Part shown: positions 1 through 5,640 of the stretch, in pieces
Layout: every line of letters begins with the position of its first letter
Position numbering within the stretch: the stretch's first letter is position 1
Source: Phytoactinopolyspora endophytica
GTDB taxonomy: Bacteria > Actinomycetota > Actinomycetes > Jiangellales > Jiangellaceae
Direction: 5' to 3'
NCBI RefSeq assembly: GCF_004138495.1
Contig: NZ_ML142849.1
Coordinates: forward strand, 721,031 to 729,565
Length of the DNA stretch: 8,535 bases
Made by a program: the position numbers and the translations under genes
Notes under the pieces: generated by a model
Seen by the model: the letters and a program-made list of their open reading frames with translations, nothing else
The model's database searches: none
Told to the model about the DNA's origin: nothing

Positions 1-2219
1 GTGAACCACATCGGCGGCAACGACGCGCGCAGGTAGGTGCCGTAGCGCGCTGTCACCAGCCGCGGGTCGAGCACCGCCACCACACCGCGGTCGGTCGAGC
101 GGCGGATCAACCGGCCCGCACCCTGGGCCAGCAGCAACGCTGCGTGGTTCGCCGCAACGGCCATGAAACCGTTACCGCCGTTCTTCTCCACCCAGCGCTG
201 CCGGGCGGAGCTCAACGGCTCGTCGGGCCGTGGGAACGGCAGACGGTCGATGATCACCAGCCGGCACGAGTCACCGGGGACATCGACGCCCTGCCACAGC
301 GACAGCGTGCCGAACAGGCTCGTCGCGGGATCCTCGCTGAACTTGCGCACCAGGGTGGGGACCATGTCCTCGCCCTGGCAGAGAATCGGGTTATCCGGCA
401 GCCGGTCGCGGACCGCTTCGGCAGCCTCCTCCGCGCCCCGACGCGACGAGAACAGCGCCAGTGTCCGGCCGCCGGCCGCCGAGATGAGTTCCACCAGCGC
501 GTCCACCGCCTCCGGGCGAAGCCCGTCACGGCCGGGGGTCGGCAGATCACGTGCGACGTACAGGATCGCCTGCTTGCCGTAGTCGAACGGCGAACCGACG
601 TCAAGGCCGCGCCAGTCGGGCGCCTGCTCGCCGGTCAACCCGAACGCTCCGGCCGTCGCGTCGAACGATCCGCCCAGCTCGAGGGTCGCAGAGGTCGCGA
701 CGACGGTCATCTCGCCGAACAGCTTCTCGCGCAACAACCCGGCCACGGAGAGCGGCGCCACCCGCAGGATCTTGGCGCCACGATCCCGATCCTCGACCCA
801 AACCACATCGTGCTCGCTCTCGCTGAGCAGCCGTTCGGACGTCTCGAAGATCTCGTCCACCATGGTCTTCGCCGCCCGGCGCGCCGCCTCCACGTCCGGC
901 TCCTTCTCCCTGTCGGCGGTGGAGGCGAACCCGGACTGGACCGCTCGCGCGGCATCCCGGACGCCGATGAGCGCTTCCTGCAGCGGCGCGGGAAGCTCGT
1001 CGATCCGTGCCGGGGGCACGTCGGCCAGGACCTGGCGCAGGCGCTCGCCCGCCAGCCGCAACTCCCCGGCGTCCCCCTCGCCCGCATACGACCGGGACCG
1101 GGTCGCCGCGCGGTCGACCACTCCGGGCCAAAGATCCGCGGCAGCCACGCTGGTGACCCGCGCGGCCAGCTCATGTCCCTCGTCCACCACGACGATTTCG
1201 TGCTCGGGGAGCACGGGCACACCTTCGAGCGCGTTGATCGCCAACAGCGCGTGGTTGGTCACCACGATGTCGGCGTCGCTCGCCCGGAACCGCGCCTGCT
1301 CGGCGAAGCACTCCTTGCCGTACGGGCACCGTTGCGCGCCCAGACATTCCCGGGCACTGACGGACACCTGCGACCAGGCGCGGTCGCTGACGCCCGGCTC
1401 CAGCCGGTCGCGGTCACCGGTGCCGCCGTCTTCGGCCTGCTCCTCCGCCCAGTCACGTGCGCGGATGACCTCTGCGCCGATAGTGCCCACCGAGAGGTCG
1501 TCGGCGGCGACCAGCTCACCCTGGTCGTCCGGGACACCATTGCGGACCCGGTGCAGGCACGCGTAGTTGGCTCGTCCCTTCAACGTCGCCCACTTCGGAC
1601 GGCGACCCAGCAACGGCTCCGCGACGTCGGCCAGCACAGGCAGGTCACGGTCGACGAGCTGGGCCTGCAGCGCGAGGGTCGCCGTCGCCACGACGGCCGG
1701 CTCGTCCATGCGGGCGGCGAACAGCAACGCCGGCACCAGGTAGGCCAGTGACTTCCCGGTTCCGGTCCCGGCCTGCACCAGCAGGTGCTCCCCGCTGCGG
1801 ATCGCCTTCTCGACGGCTTCGGCCATCTCGATCTGTCCCGGCCGCTCCGTGCCACCGAGCGAGCTGACCACGGCGCTCAACAGATCGTCGATGCTGACGT
1901 CCTTGGGCCGCGGCCGCTTGCGCGGTGTTTCATCACCGTCGGGCCTATGGTCCTGGTCCGGGCCGCTGACGGCCAAGCCGGCCCCGGCTTCCTCTCCGCC
2001 AGCGGCAGGCCCCTCGCCACCTCGGTCTTCGCCGAGCGGCTCGCCGCGTCCACCTGGCGTCGTGTCGTCGTCCGAGCGGTCGGCGTCCTTGGGCATCTCA
2101 TCCCGGATCGGACCGTCGTGCAACCCCGCGGCGTCCCCCTTGGTGGTGCCGACGCCTGATGACTCGTCGTCGGACAGCATCTCGAGGTCGCTCATCAGCT
2201 GCGGTTGCTCGTGGGTCAC
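1..2219 (-). CDS. dinG: DinG/XPD-type ATP-dependent helicase with Fe-S cluster (C-terminal end outside window)
   Basis: Superfamily 2 helicase of the DinG branch, expected to unwind DNA 5'-to-3' in the cytoplasm and to act on forked DNA, D-loops or R-loops during repair. The frame is open across the whole left part of the window and runs off its edge. Numbered from the GTG at 2219, Walker A GTGTGKS is at 151-157, four cysteines placed like the 4Fe-4S ligands are C221, C292, C298 and C304, the DEAH-type box DEGH is at 346-349, and motif VI QGAGRLIRR is at 699-707. The visible 739 residues end in SLPPMWFT, close to where related proteins end, so perhaps 15-20 residues are missing. Residues 1 to about 105 are an unusual acidic, Gly-rich low-complexity tail before the conserved start (VSIDDLL at 108). 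The start is uncertain: ATG 2282 and ATG 2195 are in frame, and none of the three has a clear Shine-Dalgarno. No actinobacterial LexA box was seen upstream. The family call is very secure. Confidence 0.95.
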   Translation of the reverse strand, partial: MTHEQPQLMSDLEMLSDDESSGVGTTKGDAAGLHDGPIRDEMPKDADRSDDDTTPGGRGEPLGEDRGGEGPAAGGEEAGAGLAVSGPDQDHRPDGDETPRKRPRPKDVSIDDLLSAVVSSLGGTERPGQIEMAEAVEKAIRSGEHLLVQAGTGTGKSLAYLVPALLFAARMDEPAVVATATLALQAQLVDRDLPVLADVAEPLLGRRPKWATLKGRANYACLHRVRNGVPDDQGELVAADDLSVGTIGAEVIRARDWAEEQAEDGGTGDRDRLEPGVSDRAWSQVSVSARECLGAQRCPYGKECFAEQARFRASDADIVVTNHALLAINALEGVPVLPEHEIVVVDEGHELAARVTSVAAADLWPGVVDRAATRSRSYAGEGDAGELRLAGERLRQVLADVPPARIDELPAPLQEALIGVRDAARAVQSGFASTADREKEPDVEAARRAAKTMVDEIFETSERLLSESEHDVVWVEDRDRGAKILRVAPLSVAGLLREKLFGEMTVVATSATLELGGSFDATAGAFGLTGEQAPDWRGLDVGSPFDYGKQAILYVARDLPTPGRDGLRPEAVDALVELISAAGGRTLALFSSRRGAEEAAEAVRDRLPDNPILCQGEDMVPTLVRKFSEDPATSLFGTLSLWQGVDVPGDSCRLVIIDRLPFPRPDEPLSSARQRWVEKNGGNGFMAVAANHAALLLAQGAGRLIRRSTDRGVVAVLDPRLVTARYGTYLRASLPPMWF

Positions 2220-2325
2220 CGACGTGAGGCTACCCGTTTCGGGCCGATCGATCGACGCAGGGCCATCAGTTTTGGACCACATGCCGCAGCCGCCGTACCG
2301 GAGCATGGAGACTTCATCGGCTTCC

Positions 2326-2361
2326 TGTGGAAACAAGCTGCATCATGCACCGTTATCCACA
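2326..2361. promoter_or_regulatory. Nested dyad with a DnaA-box sequence in the divergent dinG/rpn intergenic region
   Basis: TTATCCACA at 2353-2361 is an exact match to the classical DnaA box; the usual actinobacterial form is TTGTCCACA. TGTGGAAAC at 2326-2334 is its inverted partner with one base missing. Between them lies TGCAT-C-ATGCA (2339-2349). The whole forms a two-level dyad in the most AT-rich part of the interval, about 107 bp before the dinG GTG and 52 bp before ATG 2413. It could be a DnaA site, another operator, or an RNA hairpin. Binding is inferred, not shown. Confidence 0.4.
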
Positions 2362-2380
2362 ATTCAGTGACCGCTATAGC
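2353..2380 (+). promoter_or_regulatory. Possible plus-strand promoter
   Basis: TATAGC at 2375-2380 could be a -10 element, with TTATCC at 2353-2358 as a poor -35 and a 16-nt spacer. The Shine-Dalgarno at 2405-2411 follows at a plausible distance. The match is weak. If real, the DnaA-box sequence overlaps the -35, so DnaA binding would compete with RNA polymerase. Confidence 0.2.
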
Positions 2381-2412
2381 CAGACCCTGCAAGAGGGCTC
2401 TATTAAAGGAGC

Positions 2413-2583
2413 ATGACCTTCGGAGAGTATGGCGCCGTGGCCAACGCACATCACCATCCGCGGCCCGGACCGGACGAGTCATCCGCAGCCCGCGCCGCTT
2501 CGCCTCACGCAGGGCTGCTCCGCCCGGGGCCCACCGTGCCGGTCGGCCGCCCATCAGGACATGTCGGCCATGGTCAGCACTGA
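2413..2583 (+). CDS. Short ORF (56 codons) overlapping the rpn start; possible leader or disrupted remnant
   Basis: AAAGGAG at 2405-2411 stands one base before ATG 2413. The 12-nt string AAGGAGCATGAC here is identical to the ribosome-binding and start region of hflX, which supports use of this ATG. The frame reads MTFGEYGAVANAHHHPRPGP, then becomes Ala/Gly/Pro-rich sequence without recognisable features, and stops at 2581-2583, inside the 5' end of the rpn gene. A translating ribosome would terminate 14 nt after the rpn ATG at 2570, so coupling is possible. The 17-bp direct repeat begins at codon 17. Everything after it may be foreign to the original reading frame. The protein has no family I recognise. 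It may be only a leader, or not translated at all. Confidence 0.25.
   Translation: MTFGEYGAVANAHHHPRPGPDESSAARAASPHAGLLRPGPTVPVGRPSGHVGHGQH
2461..2477 (+). repeat. 17-bp direct repeat, left copy
   Basis: CGGCCCGGACCGGACGA at 2461-2477 recurs exactly and in the same orientation at 3536-3552. The two copies bracket the Rpn-like gene and nothing else; the unit is 1075 bp. The identity ends sharply on both sides. Confidence 0.7.
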
Positions 2584-3478
2584 ACACGAACTCACCATCG
2601 ACCTGTTCCGCGAACAACCGTGGCTTGCCGCTCAGCTCTTGAGCCAGACGACAACCATCGACCTCGCCCGCTACACCGACGTCGACGAGCGGGCGGCGAG
2701 CCTCGCCGACCTCGAGCCCGCCACTTTCCACGCCGACGCCGTCTTCCTCTTCAGCGATACCGCAAGTGAGAACGGACAACTTGCGGTGATCCTCGAGGTT
2801 CAGCGTCATCCCAACGAAGACAAACGCCTCACCTGGCCTGCCTACGTCACGAACCTCCGCAAGAAGTTGCGCGGGCGACCGGTCATCTTGCTCGTCGTTT
2901 GTTCAGATCATGCCGTCGCTGAATGGTGTGCAAAGCCCATTCACCTCGGGCACCCAGGATTCGTCCTGAACCCTCTGGTGATCGGCCCTTCGAACCTTCC
3001 AGTCATGACGAGCCCTGCCGACATCGCCGCGGAGCCACACCTGGCCACGCTCGCAGCACTCGCACACAGACACGATGAAAACCTCCGAGCGCAGGTGCTG
3101 AAGCCCCTCCTGCACACCCTGATGGCCCAACGAGATCCGGACCTCGAGATGTACGCTGACTACGTGGTCAGCGGGATCAACGACCCTGATCGCCGGCAAT
3201 GGGAGGACCTGATGACTCAGCTCAGGGAGAACTACCGAGAGGCCTACCGCCTCAAGCTTGAAGCACGTGGTGAAGCGCGTGGCGAAGCACGTGGTGAAGC
3301 GCGTGGTGAAGCGCGTGGCAAAGCCGAGACGCTATTACAGATCCTCGCGGCCCGGAGCGTCCATGTCCCCGACGACACCGCCGAGTACATCCTTTCCTGC
3401 CACGACAGCGAACAACTCAAGATATGGGTCGATCGCGCCCTCAATGCGACCACCATCGATGACATTCTGACGGAGTAG
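2570..3478 (+). CDS. Rpn family / PD-(D/E)XK nuclease-like protein
   Basis: A 302-residue protein resembling a common actinobacterial group annotated as Rpn-type or putative-transposase nucleases. The PD-(D/E)XK core is suggested by D56 (ADAVF), then the strand LAVILEVQ with E76-x-Q78, K85 and the following WPAYV helix. The middle carries the family-like FVLNPLVIGPSNLPV segment. Next come five EARG units (231-250), probably helical, and a C-terminal helical region ending LNATTIDDILTE. ATG 2570 is chosen because AGGA (2556-2559) is 10 nt upstream; ATG 2561 is the alternative, and the ATG at 2429 adds a tail that does not look coding. Third-position GC is lower than in neighbours: 29 of the first 37 codons end in G/C, against 33 of 35 sampled near the S9 start. 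With the flanking direct repeats this suggests acquisition. The family is fairly sure; the role (recombination-promoting nuclease, phage defence, or a decayed mobile-element protein) is open. Confidence 0.8.
   Translation: MVSTEHELTIDLFREQPWLAAQLLSQTTTIDLARYTDVDERAASLADLEPATFHADAVFLFSDTASENGQLAVILEVQRHPNEDKRLTWPAYVTNLRKKLRGRPVILLVVCSDHAVAEWCAKPIHLGHPGFVLNPLVIGPSNLPVMTSPADIAAEPHLATLAALAHRHDENLRAQVLKPLLHTLMAQRDPDLEMYADYVVSGINDPDRRQWEDLMTQLRENYREAYRLKLEARGEARGEARGEARGEARGKAETLLQILAARSVHVPDDTAEYILSCHDSEQLKIWVDRALNATTIDDILTE
3212..3478 (+). CDS. Possible internal start giving an 88-residue C-terminal Rpn product
   Basis: GGGAGG at 3201-3206 stands 5 nt before an in-frame ATG at 3212 (M215 of the full protein). 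Translation from it would yield MTQLRENYREAYRLKLEARG, the rest of the EARG repeats and the C-terminal domain, without the nuclease core. For E. coli rpn genes, a small protein translated from inside the gene from the C-terminal region is known to neutralise the long toxic form. The same arrangement is only inferred here. The GGGAGG falls in codons for Trp-Glu-Asp and may be incidental. Confidence 0.3.
   Translation: MTQLRENYREAYRLKLEARGEARGEARGEARGEARGKAETLLQILAARSVHVPDDTAEYILSCHDSEQLKIWVDRALNATTIDDILTE
3260..3319 (+). repeat. 12-bp tandem repeat, five units, encoding EARG
   Basis: Five consecutive 12-nt units (GAAGCACGTGGT or close variants) at 3260, 3272, 3284, 3296 and 3308 differ only at synonymous positions and encode EARG each time, followed by a degenerate KAE. 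The unit is a multiple of three, so copy-number change alters protein length without frameshift. Such Glu/Ala/Arg/Gly runs near the C-terminus are typical of this protein group. Confidence 0.9.
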
Positions 3479-3535
3479 CACCGCAGCTGCGGGTAGGAAA
3501 GATCTCCAGGGGCATATCAGGGGCGCACCCTGCAT

Positions 3536-3552
3536 CGGCCCGGACCGGACGA
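3536..3552 (+). repeat. 17-bp direct repeat, right copy
   Basis: Exact second copy of the sequence at 2461-2477, lying 57 nt after the rpn stop and 17 nt before the S9 peptidase start. Joining the left flank to this copy gives a 29-codon frame from ATG 2413 that ends at TGA 3575-3577, overlapping the S9 start ATG as ATGAGTGA. Confidence 0.7.
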
Positions 3553-3569
3553 CGTGATGGAATCGGTCC

Positions 3570-5414
3570 ATGAGTGATGACCGCCCGCAGCTGATCCCCC
3601 GCGACGTGCTCTTCGGCAACCCCGAGCGCGTGTCGCCAACCCTGTCGCCCGACGGTACCCGGCTGGGCTTCGTCGCGCCCGAGGACGGCGTGCTCAACGT
3701 CTGGGTCGGCCCGGCCGATGACCCGTCCGCTGCGCGCCCGGTCACCTCCGACCGCGGTCGTGGCATCCGCATGTTCGACTTCTGCCACGACGACCGGACT
3801 CTGGTCTACCTGCAGGACACCGACGGTGACGAGGACTGGCGGCTGTACGCCCTGGATCTCGACACCGGCGAGGCGATACTCGTCACCCCGCAGACCGGCG
3901 TCACCGCCGGTGTGCTGGCCCATAACCGCTGGCACCCCACGACCATGCTCATCGCGCTCAACGCGGACAACCCCGCGCTGCACGACATCTACCGTCTCGA
4001 CCTGACGACGCGGGAGATCGAGAAGGTCGAGACCAACCCCGGCTATGCCGGATGGATGGTCGACTCCGAGCTCGCCGTCCGCGGTGGGGTGGCGATGACC
4101 GAAGACGGTGGCGCCACCATCTACTTGCGCAACGGCCAGAGCGGGTCCGACGAGCCCTGGCTGGAGATAGGCCCGGACGACGTGACCGCCACCGGCGTCT
4201 ACGGCTTCAGCCGGGACGGCAAGGTCGCGTACCTGACGTCGAGCGTGGGGGTCAATGCGTCGCGGCTGATCCGGGTCGACCTGGCGACCGGCGAACAGAG
4301 GGTTCTCGCCGAAGACGCCGAGTACGACGTGGCCGGTGTGACCTCACACCCAGAGACGCTGGAGCCCCAGGGCGTCACGTTCGTCAAGGAACGCAAGGAA
4401 TGGCTGCACCTCGATCCCGAGTTCGGCGCCGAGGTCGACCACCTGCGCTCCCAGCTCCGCGGAGAGATCGGCGTCTCGCGGTCGGTCCGCGACGACCGCC
4501 GCTGGGTCGTCCACGACGTGCTGTCGGACGGCCCCATCCGGTACTACATCTATAACCGGGACACCCGTGAGCTCACCTACCTGTTCTCACACCGCACTGA
4601 GCTCGAGCAGTACGACCTCGCCGAGATGGAGCCGTTCAGCTTCACCGCGCGCGACGGCCTCACCGTCCACGGCTACTTGACCGCTCCGGTCGGACTCGAG
4701 CGACGCGACCTGCCGGCGGTCCTCAACGTGCACGGGGGCCCGTGGGCGAGGGACACGTGGGGCTACGATCCCGAGGCGCAGTGGTTCGCCAACCGCGGCT
4801 ATGTCTGCGTCCAGGTCAATTTCCGTGGTTCCAGCGGGTACGGCAAGGCGTTCATCAACGCCGGTAACAAGCAGTGGGGCCGGACCATGCACACCGACCT
4901 GCTCGACGCTGTCGAGCACCTGGTCGGGCTCGGCTGGATCGACCGCAAGCGGGTCGGCATCTACGGCGGATCCTATGGGGGATACGCCGCGCTGGCCGGT
5001 GCCGCGTTCACCCCGGACGTCTTCCGCTGTGCCGTCGACTTGGTCGGCCCGTCGAACCTGCTGACGCTGCTCGACTCGATCCCGGAGTACTGGAAGCCGC
5101 AGATCGCCCTCATGTACAGCAGGGTCGGGAATCCTGAGACGGAGAAGGACCTCCTGTGGGACGCATCTCCGCTGTCGCGGGTCGAGGACATCCGGATCCC
5201 GATCCTCGTCGCGCAGGGTAAGAACGACCCCCGGGTCAAGGAAGCCGAAGCCGAGCAGATCGTCAACGCCCTCGTGGAGAAGGGCTTGGACCACGAATAC
5301 CTGCTCTTCGAGGACGAAGGCCACGGCATGGCGAAGCCGGAGAACCGGGAGCGCTTCTATGCTGCTGCCGAGGCATTCCTTGCCCAGCACCTAGGTGGGC
5401 GATCCGCCGACTGA
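3570..5414 (+). CDS. S9 family (prolyl oligopeptidase/acylaminoacyl-peptidase type) serine peptidase
   Basis: A 614-residue cytoplasmic peptidase without signal peptide or membrane segments. Residues 1 to about 370 are a beta-propeller that gates substrate access, seen in blade-like patterns such as SPTLSPDGTRLGFV and YGFSRDGKVAYL. Residues about 385-610 form the alpha/beta-hydrolase domain. NVHGGPWARDTWGY lies at the oxyanion region; the nucleophile is S468 in YGGSYGGY, the acid D553 in GKNDPRV, and the base H585 in EDEGHGMAKPENR, so the triad is complete and enzyme activity is expected. The likely role is hydrolysis of short or N-acylated peptides; the precise substrate cannot be read. ATG 3570 is the only good start, because an in-frame stop lies at 3555-3557; its Shine-Dalgarno is weak (TGGA around 3558). 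It follows rpn by 91 nt and converges on hflX. An original promoter may lie left of the rpn segment, so that rpn now separates it from this gene. Confidence 0.95.
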   Translation: MSDDRPQLIPRDVLFGNPERVSPTLSPDGTRLGFVAPEDGVLNVWVGPADDPSAARPVTSDRGRGIRMFDFCHDDRTLVYLQDTDGDEDWRLYALDLDTGEAILVTPQTGVTAGVLAHNRWHPTTMLIALNADNPALHDIYRLDLTTREIEKVETNPGYAGWMVDSELAVRGGVAMTEDGGATIYLRNGQSGSDEPWLEIGPDDVTATGVYGFSRDGKVAYLTSSVGVNASRLIRVDLATGEQRVLAEDAEYDVAGVTSHPETLEPQGVTFVKERKEWLHLDPEFGAEVDHLRSQLRGEIGVSRSVRDDRRWVVHDVLSDGPIRYYIYNRDTRELTYLFSHRTELEQYDLAEMEPFSFTARDGLTVHGYLTAPVGLERRDLPAVLNVHGGPWARDTWGYDPEAQWFANRGYVCVQVNFRGSSGYGKAFINAGNKQWGRTMHTDLLDAVEHLVGLGWIDRKRVGIYGGSYGGYAALAGAAFTPDVFRCAVDLVGPSNLLTLLDSIPEYWKPQIALMYSRVGNPETEKDLLWDASPLSRVEDIRIPILVAQGKNDPRVKEAEAEQIVNALVEKGLDHEYLLFEDEGHGMAKPENRERFYAAAEAFLAQHLGGRSAD

Positions 5415-5428
5415 GGGGTTGCGTTGGT

Positions 5429-5543
5429 GGCGGGCGGTCGAGTTTGCCTCTGCGGCTGGGCCTCGGCGGCGATCTGCGTGGGTGGTCGGTTTCCGCTGCG
5501 CCTCGGCCTAAGTGCCGCTGCCGGCAATTCTCGACCGTCCGCC
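5429..5543 (+). repeat. 115-nt imperfect inverted repeat downstream of the S9 gene
   Basis: The end arms GGCGGGCGGTCGAG (5429-5442) and CTCGACCGTCCGCC (5530-5543) pair over 14 positions, with one G.U wobble in plus-strand RNA. Pairing resumes inward after a small internal loop: TTGCC 5444-5448 with GGCAA 5523-5527, then GCGGC 5452-5456 with GCCGC 5514-5518. The centre holds a direct repeat GCCTCGGC (5460-5467 and 5500-5507). It starts 15 nt after the S9 stop. It may be a 3'-UTR structure, a noncoding RNA or a short MITE-like element; no target duplication is evident. Confidence 0.45.
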
Positions 5544-5588
5544 TGCCGCGAGCTTCAGTCGGGTACGTCCCGGGTTTGGGCAGAATGA

Positions 5589-5622
5589 AAGTCCGGGAGC
5601 GCGGCGAGGCGCTCCCGGACTT
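5589..5622. terminator. Bidirectional intrinsic terminator between S9 peptidase and hflX
   Basis: A perfect 14-bp stem has left arm AAGTCCGGGAGCGC (5589-5602), loop GGCGAG (5603-5608) and a right arm to 5622. On the plus strand TTCTGTAGTG follows; on the minus strand TTTCATTCTG follows. It lies 18 nt past the hflX stop and serves both convergent genes. T-tracts are short, as usual in actinobacteria. Confidence 0.85.
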
Positions 5623-5640
5623 CTGTAGTGTGCTGGCTGA

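Noticed and set aside
144..1751. 535-codon plus-strand ORF opposite dinG
   Set aside because: Antisense shadow of the DinG frame. The minus strand carries all helicase motifs, while the plus translation is Arg/Pro/Gly-rich without domains.
2220..2420. Search for a LexA/SOS box upstream of dinG
   Set aside because: No sequence close to the actinobacterial TCGAAC-N4-GTTCGA form was found, so no SOS control is claimed.
2216..2809. 197-codon minus-strand ORF across the dinG upstream region and the rpn 5' end
   Set aside because: It lies opposite the Rpn core and has no motif or ribosome binding site; a shadow frame.
3481..3492. CCGCAGCTGCGG palindrome just after the rpn stop, and a 5-bp hairpin at 3518-3532
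   Set aside because: Stems of 4-5 bp without a T-tract; too weak to call a terminator for rpn.
2485..3533. Imperfect inverted ends just inside the direct repeats (GCAGCCCGCGCC against GGCGCACCCTGC reversed, 9 of 12 matching)
   Set aside because: Distances to the direct repeats differ (7 nt and 2 nt) and the match level is common in GC-rich DNA, so it is not good evidence for transposon ends.
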